Below, in pieces: positions 57,681 to 64,000 of a DNA stretch of 64,000 bases. The stretch lies in assembly GCA_023229785.1 (NCBI GenBank), contig JALNYV010000005.1, forward strand, positions 14,175 to 78,174. The letters run 5' to 3'. This DNA comes from Candidatus Dojkabacteria bacterium (lineage in GTDB: Bacteria > Patescibacteria > Dojkabacteria > SC72). Under the pieces are notes generated by a model. It saw nothing but the letters and a program-made list of their open reading frames with translations. It did not search any database and was not told the origin of the DNA. How positions within the stretch are numbered: position 1 is the stretch's first letter; every line of letters starts with the position of its first letter. A program made the position numbers and the translations under genes.

Positions 57681-58775
57681 ATGTATTCTATAGAAGAACT
57701 AACCACAATTTATAATAATTACGATAAAATTAAATTTAAGTCTCCTTTGTATTATTACTTATTAAATAATACTCTATACTTATCTGGAAAAGTGTTCCCG
57801 AAGCAAAGGTTGTGGCATATTATCAACAATACTAAAGATATTCCCAAATGCAAGGGTTGTGATAACCCAGTAAAATGGGATGATACAAAAACATTTAAAG
57901 ATCAACAATACAGGGGATTTTGCAGCAACACTTGTGGCAAAATTCACCCAGATACAAAAGCTAAGAAACACAATACTGAAATTCTAAGATATGGTAAGGG
58001 CAGAAAAGAGATAGTAGCAAAAATTAAACAAACTAACAATGCAAAATTTGGTGCTGATTTTGCCATCCAATTGGATGAATATAAACAAAAAAGAGTAGAT
58101 ACCAACTTGGAAAGATATGGTGTTGGAAATGTTACACAATGCTCTGAAATAATCAAGAGAAGGGAAAAATCTAATTTGGAAAAGTTTGGATTTATTGCCC
58201 CTGCTCAGAACCCAACTATTAAAAATAAAATGATGAAAACCTCTAACGAAAAATACGGGGGACACCAAAGCAGAAGACACGCACCGGAAGAATTTCAACT
58301 GTTGGGAGATAAGGATTGGGTTATTAATCAATATATTAACAATCACAAACCTGCACAAGAAATTGCTAATATTTTGGGTGTTACCGGTGCCATAGTGGGG
58401 AGATACCTCACAAAGCACAACATTCCAATAATATATAGAAGTGGTTATTCGTCTACGTGTATAGAGTGGTTGGAATCTATTATGAAATTAGACAATATTG
58501 ATATTCAACACGCGTTGAATGGTGGAGAATTTAAAATTCCAGAAACACTATATAGCGCGGATGGATATTGCATTGAAACAAATACAATATATGAGTTTCA
58601 CGGTAATTGTTGGCATGGCAACCCAGAAATATATAATGGGTTAGACCAATGTCACCCGTTTAGTAATAAAACAGCTGGAGAACTATATCAAGCAACTATT
58701 AAGAGGGAAGAAAAAATCAGAAGCCTAGGTTATAATTTAGTAGTTATGTGGGAGAGTGATTTTGATAAATTATGA
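57681..58775 (+). CDS. Homing endonuclease, TNLxRYG-repeat type
   Basis: 364 aa. N-terminal helical segment ending FPKQRLWHIINNT (as in 19912-21291), zinc knuckle (CKGCDNPVKWDD then FCSNTC), four or five TNL repeats (TNAKFGADFAIQ, TNLERYGVGNVTQ, SNLEKFGFIAPAQ), helix-turn-helix (HKPAQEIANILGVTGAIVGRYL) and nuclease module (YSADGYC, NTIYEFHGNCWHGNP, SLGYNLVVMWESDF). The usual HGD is HGN here, so one acidic residue of the module is changed, which may affect activity. Converges with an NP-repeat gene; stops overlap by 6 nt. Confidence 0.86.
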   Translation: MYSIEELTTIYNNYDKIKFKSPLYYYLLNNTLYLSGKVFPKQRLWHIINNTKDIPKCKGCDNPVKWDDTKTFKDQQYRGFCSNTCGKIHPDTKAKKHNTEILRYGKGRKEIVAKIKQTNNAKFGADFAIQLDEYKQKRVDTNLERYGVGNVTQCSEIIKRREKSNLEKFGFIAPAQNPTIKNKMMKTSNEKYGGHQSRRHAPEEFQLLGDKDWVINQYINNHKPAQEIANILGVTGAIVGRYLTKHNIPIIYRSGYSSTCIEWLESIMKLDNIDIQHALNGGEFKIPETLYSADGYCIETNTIYEFHGNCWHGNPEIYNGLDQCHPFSNKTAGELYQATIKREEKIRSLGYNLVVMWESDFDKL

Positions 58776-59102
58776 TTTTCTCATTGTGTTACCATACCTT
58801 ATCCACTTTCTAGCTAGTAATGTATTATCTTTAAATAGTTTTGTTACTAACATATCATATCCATCTTTATTGTTGGAGTAGGTGCAAAGATTAGAGAGCG
58901 CCAACTTTATTACCGTATGAGTTGGACGGTTAATGTATGTTATGTTCCAGGCGTTGAGGTTTATAGCGGCTAATTGAACAGCTTCACTTGGATTTTTAAT
59001 ACTAGATATTTTATAACCCATCCCCCCGACTAACATAGCAATCTGTTGTTTTTCAGATTTAGTATTCCAATCGATAGCTTCAAACAGTTCTATTAATTTC
59101 AT
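58770..59102 (-). CDS. NP-repeat protein (divergent end)
   Basis: 110 aa. Leader MKLIELFEAIDWNTKSEKQQIAML with L-F-E at residues 6-8, two repeats (NPSEAVQLAAI, RPTHTVIKLAL) and a changed terminal block (FKDNTLLARKWIRYGNTMR). Last of four tandem genes with overlapping starts and stops. Confidence 0.72.
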   Translation of the reverse strand: MKLIELFEAIDWNTKSEKQQIAMLVGGMGYKISSIKNPSEAVQLAAINLNAWNITYINRPTHTVIKLALSNLCTYSNNKDGYDMLVTKLFKDNTLLARKWIRYGNTMRKS

Positions 59103-59563
59103 TCCTGATTCCTCATTACTTTACCATACCTTATCCACTTTTTCATTAGTAGAGTATTATCTTTAAATATTCGCATAACCTCTTTGTTGTAGTTATCACT
59201 TTGAAATATAAAACCAGGATCTGTTAATGCTGTTTTAATAACAGAATCCTTTGGGTGTTCAATATATTGAATTGATCCGCTGATGCATTTGACTGCTGCC
59301 ATCTGAACAGCTTCAGAAGGATTCAGAATGTATACAATTGCAGGGCCCCACTGCTTAACTGCCATGAGTTGAAGAGCTTCACTTTTATTGTCTATGTATT
59401 GAAGAGCTGAAGCGTCATTCCACACCGCAGCTAATTTAACAGTTTCACTTGGGTTGCTTATCTTCTTGATATTACATCCCTTTCTCTTAACCATAGCAAT
59501 CTGTTGCTTTTCAGATTTAGTATTCCAATTAATTTTTGGTTTTGCTATTTCAAATAATTTCAT
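59099..59563 (-). CDS. NP-repeat protein, four repeats
   Basis: 154 aa: leader MKLFEIAKPKINWNTKSEKQQIAMV, repeats NPSETVKLAAV, NKSEALQLMAV, NPSEAVQMAAV and HPKDSVIKTAL, each after an aromatic-Ile pair, and terminal block FKDNTLLMKKWIRYGKVMR. ATGA overlap with the upstream member. Part of the 60749-58770 array. Confidence 0.74.
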   Translation of the reverse strand: MKLFEIAKPKINWNTKSEKQQIAMVKRKGCNIKKISNPSETVKLAAVWNDASALQYIDNKSEALQLMAVKQWGPAIVYILNPSEAVQMAAVKCISGSIQYIEHPKDSVIKTALTDPGFIFQSDNYNKEVMRIFKDNTLLMKKWIRYGKVMRNQE

Positions 59564-59961
59564 TCTGGATCCCTCATCGCTTCACCATACCTAAGCCACT
59601 TTTTCATTAACAGTGTGTTATTTCTAAATAGTTTATTTACCACTTCTTCGTATTTTGGTGGCGAGTTAATAAGATTCGTTTGGGTCAATGCTATTTTAAT
59701 CAAATTTGGTGGTGGATTCTCTATATACATAATAGCATACCCAGAATAACTAACAGCCGTTAGTTGAACAGCCTCTGTTGGATTCTCAATATATTTTAAA
59801 TTACACCACCCATAACTTTTTAATGATGCTAGTTGAACAGCCTCAGATGGATTTTTAATCTTTTTAATACCAGCTGTAGTCTTACGAACCATAGCAATCT
59901 GTTGCTTTTCAGATTTAGTATTCCAATCTATTGGTTGTTTAGCAATTTCAAACAATTTCAC
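59560..59961 (-). CDS. NP-repeat protein, three repeats
   Basis: 133 aa: leader MKLFEIAKQPIDWNTKSEKQQIAMV, repeats NPSEAVQLASL, NPTEAVQLTAV and NPPPNLIKIAL, terminal block FRNNTLLMKKWLRYGEAMR. GTG or ATG start overlapping the upstream stop. Second gene of the array. Confidence 0.73.
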   Translation of the reverse strand: MKLFEIAKQPIDWNTKSEKQQIAMVRKTTAGIKKIKNPSEAVQLASLKSYGWCNLKYIENPTEAVQLTAVSYSGYAIMYIENPPPNLIKIALTQTNLINSPPKYEEVVNKLFRNNTLLMKKWLRYGEAMRDPE

Positions 59962-60749
59962 TCCTGATTCCTCATCGTTTCACCATACCTAAGCCACTTT
60001 TTCGTCAGTAATGCATTGTTTCCTAGATGCTTACGTAAGAATTTATCATAAAGTCTCTCCATGTTAATTATATTTTGGGAGGTTAGCACTATTTTTATCA
60101 CCTCTGGTGTTGGTTTTTTTATTTGAAGAATTACATATGGATTGGTGGTGATTGCTGCTTTTAGCTCCTCTAGGTCTAGCATGTTATGTTTAGCTAACAC
60201 AGCAGTAGATGATCTAGGATTTTTCTTATTAGCAGCCGCCAAAACAGCAGGAGTTAATACACCTGGAGTGAGCTTTTTGTTGTATGGTTTGATAATATTA
60301 TGAATAGCTTGACTAGCCCTACTAACAGCTCTTATCATTTGTTCTTCTGTTGGATTATCAACGTACCCAATAGCGCGGCCATTCGATCTAACAGCAATTT
60401 TAATGTATTCATCTGTCATGGGTATTCCCATCTTAGGTAGGTATTTAAGAATTAAACCATCTTCCCTAAGAGCGAATTTAATTACATCATTAGATGGATT
60501 TGGTATATATTGGAATGACCTTGAGTCGTGTATAATAAATCTCATTATATCAGTATCAGATAGCTTAGCAAGCTCTTTTTTTAGTTCTGGAATTGGCAGC
60601 ACTGCCCCGAAATAAGCATATCTATTCAAATAGTTTAGGTGTGCTGGTAACAACCTTGATTGACCAAAAGTTGATTTTATGCTCTCGTATTCAGCATCAT
60701 AATCAGATGGTATGACTTTCATTGCTTCAAATAGTTCTATTAATTTCAT
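59958..60749 (-). CDS. NP-repeat protein, long member with extra domain
   Basis: 263 aa, first gene of the four-gene array. Leader MKLIELFEAMKVIPSDY with L-F-E at 6-8. The repeats are longer and more varied: NPSNDVIKFAL, MTDEYIKIAV, NPTEEQMIRAV, then LTPGVLTPAVLAAAN and KPTPEVIKIVL. Closing block LGNNALLTKKWLRYGETMR. Looks like an older, diverged repeat protein from which shorter ones could have been derived, or the reverse. No catalytic signature. Confidence 0.7.
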   Translation of the reverse strand: MKLIELFEAMKVIPSDYDAEYESIKSTFGQSRLLPAHLNYLNRYAYFGAVLPIPELKKELAKLSDTDIMRFIIHDSRSFQYIPNPSNDVIKFALREDGLILKYLPKMGIPMTDEYIKIAVRSNGRAIGYVDNPTEEQMIRAVSRASQAIHNIIKPYNKKLTPGVLTPAVLAAANKKNPRSSTAVLAKHNMLDLEELKAAITTNPYVILQIKKPTPEVIKIVLTSQNIINMERLYDKFLRKHLGNNALLTKKWLRYGETMRNQE

Positions 60750-60776
60750 AAGTAGTTTCCAATAGTGTTATTATAT

Positions 60777-61688
60777 TTACAAGGCATAACTATAGTCTGC
60801 TGTAAATTTTGCATTGTTAGACATCATCCTACTAGCTGCTTTACTCTTTTGTTCCTGAGTCATGGTTGATACAGCTAACTGCTTTTCAGCCAAATCTACT
60901 AATTTTGGATTAGTATCTGCTATAATCTTTAAATATTCATTAGATGTGCTCATCTGCTTTAGTTGTATATCAATTTTGCTTAGTTGTTGGGTAGATGTGT
61001 CAAGTTGGTTAGTCATCAACTCTTCTGCTTTGTTGCTTGCTTTTTGTTGATTGCTTTCACTATCAGGGGAGAATTTAATAGGTACAGCTTCGCCAGGGAG
61101 GACTGGTCTAGATATAGTCTGATTTTCAATACCTGTTAGAATAGATTCCGCTTTTTTCTGAGATGTGGCTACAATATCAGTTACTGAGTTTTGTTTTCTT
61201 TCAGCCCTAGCAGTGTTTTTATCTTTTTGTTCCTGCCACGCAGCTGTCCTTTGTTGTCCCAACCGTTCCGTCATACCTTCAAAAATTGCTCCCAATCCTG
61301 GTATATAAGATAGTCCTTTTGTTAAAATTTGAACAAAGTTGAGAAAATTATCTATAATTATTGTGCTCAGAGTGGTAATAGCTGAGACAACATCAACTAC
61401 CCCCAAGTTTTGGATCTCTAACAATATAGCTGCTAAGATCCCACCGCCTGTAGTCATAGCTGTTAAAATATTAGCAGCTATATCTTTTATAATATTAATT
61501 CTCATCACAGTAGATTTGGAGGAATCTTTATAGGCTTCTATAGTACCTGCTGCAGCTTTATTCGTTGCTGCTAGGTTGAGATCAAGTGTGGATTGCAGCT
61601 CATCAAACTGTCCTTTTTCTGAAACTATAGATGCAAACATTTCTGCAGCTGGGCCTTGTTGTGCAGCTGCACCCATAACAGTGGCCAA
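60777..61688 (-). CDS. Tape-measure-like protein, C-terminal part (frameshifted)
   Basis: 303 codons continuing the upstream gene in the -1 frame, from ATVMGAAAQQGPAAEMFASIV onward. Contains a hydrophobic stretch (NILTAMTTGGGILAAILLEI and the following IIIDNFLNFVQIL), a charged helix (QEQKDKNTARAERKQ) and a helical C-terminus. There is no plausible separate start: a TTG at 61688 has no ribosome-binding site. Best read as the second half of one protein of about 715 aa together with 61625-62929. Confidence 0.65.
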   Translation of the reverse strand: MATVMGAAAQQGPAAEMFASIVSEKGQFDELQSTLDLNLAATNKAAAGTIEAYKDSSKSTVMRINIIKDIAANILTAMTTGGGILAAILLEIQNLGVVDVVSAITTLSTIIIDNFLNFVQILTKGLSYIPGLGAIFEGMTERLGQQRTAAWQEQKDKNTARAERKQNSVTDIVATSQKKAESILTGIENQTISRPVLPGEAVPIKFSPDSESNQQKASNKAEELMTNQLDTSTQQLSKIDIQLKQMSTSNEYLKIIADTNPKLVDLAEKQLAVSTMTQEQKSKAASRMMSNNAKFTADYSYAL

Positions 61689-62929
61689 TTGAGAAAGTTA
61701 TCTCTCATTAGCGACATGTTTTGCTGTCCTTTAGCTTTCATCATTTCTCTAGCAGCACCCTCGGTATCTACTCCCATAGCTGCACCCATCATCCGTAATC
61801 TTGCAGCCTGTTTAAATCTCTCCAAAGGTTTTTGTGCTACCATCTTATTTAACATTTTTGCAGCGGCTTCAGCTTGGGTGGTTGTCATACCTAAAGCTCT
61901 ACTAGACAACAACAAAGCTCTCTGATTCTCCAATATGGCTTCACGCTCTCCTGCTCTTACAGCTCTAAGAATAGATATGGAATCGGAATCACCTGCAATG
62001 CCAGCGATCATGGTATTCAGTGCATCACTAGACAACTCAGTCATCACTCTTAACTTTATCAAATCATTGTTATAATTATCTAACAATCTGGTGGTAGGTC
62101 TCACCCCCTGTTCAGCAAAATTAGTCATCACTCTTAAATTTTGCTTCCACGATTCTTCAAGAGACCCATACAACCCATACATTTTAAACACATTGGATCT
62201 ACCTGTCTGGATGGCATTATCCATACCACCCAGAGAATTTACCACTCCTCTGTTAGCAGCATTTAATGCTAGGAAATCTTTAGTAGCTATTCCAGTTCTT
62301 GCTGTAAGTGTAAGTATGGCTTTATCCATACCACGATCAAAATTACCTCCAGCGTCCTCAATTACTCCACCTGTGGCTAGGGTAGATTCTTTAAATGTAG
62401 TGTTGTATGCTGAAAGAGCTCCTACTACAGCACCCAACACTCCAGTGATGATATTTAATACTTTTCCTGCACTACCCAGAGCTGCTCCAAAACTCTGCAA
62501 TGCTGACGTTTGACTGCTGATTTCAGCTCTAGCTGTTGATAATTGAGATTGAGAATTTGCAAGATTTGACTTACCTGTTTTAGATCGTTCTAGGTACTCT
62601 GTAGCTGAAATCACTTGAGTCATATAATCACGTTCAAGTTGAGCTAAACGTGCTTTTTCTTGCTCAATTTGTTTTAATAATCTAATCTCATCACGTTTTG
62701 CTTCTAATAAATATCGCTGAACTCTAGCCTGCTCCTTTGATATAGCACCTTGTTTTTGCAAATCAGCTTCAAAATCTTCCAGCCCAGAATTGGCTGCTTT
62801 TACTGTGTCTGAGTACGATACAGTAGATCTAGCAACTTGAGATTGAGCACCTATAAGGGATTTCATCCCTTCTGTTAATAATCTCATTTGTTGTGTTAAT
62901 GCTTGAATTTCTGCTGCAGTTGCTGACAT
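61625..62929 (-). CDS. Tape-measure-like protein, N-terminal part (frameshifted)
   Basis: 434 codons, of which about 410 are genuine. Long coiled coil (residues 40-150: LEDFEADLQKQGAISKEQARVQRYLLEAKRDEIRLLKQIEQEK), a small-residue hydrophobic segment (GSAGKVLNIITGVLGAVVGALSAY) and a helical region of phage tape-measure character. After MSLMRDNF the frame drifts into a non-phage-like tail (NWPLLWVQLHNKAQ), while the -1 frame gives SQLATVMGAAAQQG. Adding one T in the TTT run restores a continuous protein. Late-like boxes (GATAAATA, TATAAATC) lie 15-30 nt upstream. Alternatively a baseplate-hub rod protein such as gp29. Confidence 0.62.
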   Translation of the reverse strand: MSATAAEIQALTQQMRLLTEGMKSLIGAQSQVARSTVSYSDTVKAANSGLEDFEADLQKQGAISKEQARVQRYLLEAKRDEIRLLKQIEQEKARLAQLERDYMTQVISATEYLERSKTGKSNLANSQSQLSTARAEISSQTSALQSFGAALGSAGKVLNIITGVLGAVVGALSAYNTTFKESTLATGGVIEDAGGNFDRGMDKAILTLTARTGIATKDFLALNAANRGVVNSLGGMDNAIQTGRSNVFKMYGLYGSLEESWKQNLRVMTNFAEQGVRPTTRLLDNYNNDLIKLRVMTELSSDALNTMIAGIAGDSDSISILRAVRAGEREAILENQRALLLSSRALGMTTTQAEAAAKMLNKMVAQKPLERFKQAARLRMMGAAMGVDTEGAAREMMKAKGQQNMSLMRDNFLNWPLLWVQLHNKAQLQKCLHL

Positions 62930-62950
62930 GGTTTAATTCCACTAGATTTA

Positions 62951-63006
62951 TACCAAGTATTTATCTCAATCAACCAAAGACCACCCCTTGCTTCAACTGG
63001 GGGATG
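62951..63006. repeat. Hairpin element upstream of TnpB
   Basis: TATTTATCTCAATCAACCAA (62957-62976) followed by a C-rich/G-rich hairpin (ACCCC ... GGGGG) closed by CCAAA / TTTGG. Related to 19716-19771 and to 19990-20014. Position about 90 nt before TnpB fits the left end of an IS200/IS605-family element. Confidence 0.5.
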
Positions 63007-63086
63007 AATTTGGTATTATAACAGATATTTATGATAACCTCAACACAAGTTATCATAAATAGAATATCAATTAAAAAAAGGTTAAA

Positions 63087-64000
63087 ATGAATAAAGCATT
63101 CACTTTCAGATTAAATCCAACAACTGAGCAGCTTGATTCTATCAAGCAACATGCAGGTGCTTGCAGGTGGATCTGGAATAATATGCTTGCTTTAAACATC
63201 GAGAAATATGATATTGAAAAGAAATTCAATTTCCAATTTGATATGAATCGCTTAACCACTTGTTTAAGAAAGGAATATGATTGGTTGAAGGGAATTAATT
63301 CACAATCGTTGCAGCAAAAGAACAAAGATTTAGATGCCGCACTCAAAAGAAAAATATCAAAGAAATCAGCTTGTGGTTTTCCCAAATTCAAAAAGAAATC
63401 AAATAATAATGATAGCTTTCGTGTTCCTCAGTTCTTTAGATTAAGCAATAAAGCAATCTACTTACCTAAAATTGGCTGGATTAAATGGAAAGTTAATCGC
63501 AAATTAATAGGAAAAGCAAAAAGCATCACAATTAAACAAGATCTTGATAACTGGGTTGCTGTTATTTTAACTGAACTCCCTGATATTCAACAGAAACAAG
63601 ATTTTCATATCAGTGAAGTTATTGGAATTGATGTTGGGTTGAAAGATTTCTGTGTTTTAAGTGATGGAACAAAAATAGATAATCCTAAACACCTTCAGAA
63701 GAGTGAAGAGAAGCTGAAAAGAAAGCAGAGAGAACTCTCCAAAAAGGTTAAAGGATCAAACCAAAGAGCAGCTGCAAAGCATAAAGTTGCTAAATTGCAT
63801 AGAAAAATAAGAAACAAAAGAAAAGATTTCCAATGGAAACTTGTTAATTCGATAACCAAGAAATATCAAGTTGTTTGCATGGAAAACCTTAATATTAAAG
63901 GCATGGTGAAGAATCACAAATTAGCAAAAGCCATCAATTCAGTTGGTTGGGGAATGTTTAAAAATAAATTATCCCAGAAATTGAATGAATTAGGTGGAAT
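63087..64000 (+). CDS. tnpB: TnpB-type RNA-guided nuclease (IS200/IS605 family), partial
   Basis: 304 residues to the window edge, 3' end outside. N-terminus MNKAFTFRLNPTTEQLDSIKQHAGACRWIWNNML is the standard TnpB start. Next come CGFPKFKKKS and the beta-barrel region (LPKIGWIKWKVNRKL... NWVAVILTE), the RuvC-I aspartate in VIGIDVGLKDFCVLSDG, the KLKRKQRELSKK / HRKIRNKRKDFQWK linker, and the RuvC-II glutamate in VVCMENLNIKGM. The zinc ribbon and third Asp are expected beyond 64000. Such proteins cut DNA guided by an RNA made from the element's right end. No tnpA is visible in this window. Confidence 0.93.
   Translation, partial: MNKAFTFRLNPTTEQLDSIKQHAGACRWIWNNMLALNIEKYDIEKKFNFQFDMNRLTTCLRKEYDWLKGINSQSLQQKNKDLDAALKRKISKKSACGFPKFKKKSNNNDSFRVPQFFRLSNKAIYLPKIGWIKWKVNRKLIGKAKSITIKQDLDNWVAVILTELPDIQQKQDFHISEVIGIDVGLKDFCVLSDGTKIDNPKHLQKSEEKLKRKQRELSKKVKGSNQRAAAKHKVAKLHRKIRNKRKDFQWKLVNSITKKYQVVCMENLNIKGMVKNHKLAKAINSVGWGMFKNKLSQKLNELGG

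Noticed and set aside
1..64000. tRNA genes, as often found in large T4-like phages
   Set aside because: No cloverleaf with the conserved GGTTCRA arm was noticed on either strand by reading. A covariance search could still find one.

Overview
The window is a 64-kb piece of a low-GC tailed-phage genome of the T4-like (contractile-tail, myovirus) type. Evidence: a T4-type head cluster in order (portal gp20, acidic prohead core proteins, protease gp21, scaffold gp22, major capsid gp23), neck and tail genes (gp13-like, a probable gp14, gp15, sheath gp18, tube gp19), replication genes (family B polymerase gp43, DnaB-type helicase gp41), a DsbA-like protein, and many T4-type late-promoter octamers (TATAAATA or CATAAATA) just upstream of structural genes. 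The host cannot be named from the sequence. Nearly all virion and replication genes lie on the minus strand and are read from right to left. Most plus-strand genes are insertions.

Layout, left to right. 0-3.8 kb: DNA polymerase split in two by a homing-endonuclease gene. 3.9-7 kb: a fibre-like protein, DsbA-like protein, RlpA-like secreted protein, 2OG-oxygenase-fold protein and a retropepsin-like protease. 7-11.6 kb: an operon of small repeat proteins with a Cas4/MGME1-like exonuclease, a fossil endonuclease, a probable internal head protein and a PD-(D/E)XK-like protein. 11.9-15.5 kb: helicase gp41 and small virion-type genes. 15.8-19.3 kb (plus strand): vitamin-B12-dependent (class II) ribonucleotide reductase in two frames, a Cys-rich small protein and a HAD hydrolase. 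19.3-32.9 kb: tube, sheath and gp15 separated by six endonuclease genes or remnants and a GH16 beta-glucanase. 32.9-48.9 kb: neck and decoration proteins, including two very large repeat proteins, plus more endonucleases and repeat proteins. 49-56.6 kb: the head cluster. 56.7-63 kb: two endonucleases, four tandem repeat proteins and a tape-measure-like gene broken by a frameshift. 63 kb to the end: a TnpB-type gene (IS200/IS605 family) cut by the window edge.

Two gene families dominate. (1) About 13 paralogues built from roughly 22-25-residue 'NPSEAVQLAAV' repeats share a short N-terminal leader (MKLxE...) and a near-invariant C-terminal block (FANNTLLMKKWLRYGEAMR). The leader resembles the capsid-targeting propeptides of T4 internal proteins and Alt, so I infer a set of proteins packaged in the head. 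(2) About 13 intact or broken homing endonucleases are assembled from interchangeable zinc repeats, 'TNLxRYG' repeats, helix-turn-helix segments and four kinds of C-terminal module. At two loci a late promoter sits inside a hairpin that would otherwise hide the downstream ribosome-binding site, the arrangement known for T4 I-TevI. Two genes (nrdJ and the tape-measure-like gene) are each interrupted by what looks like one missing T, so either frameshifting or sequencing error must be considered.
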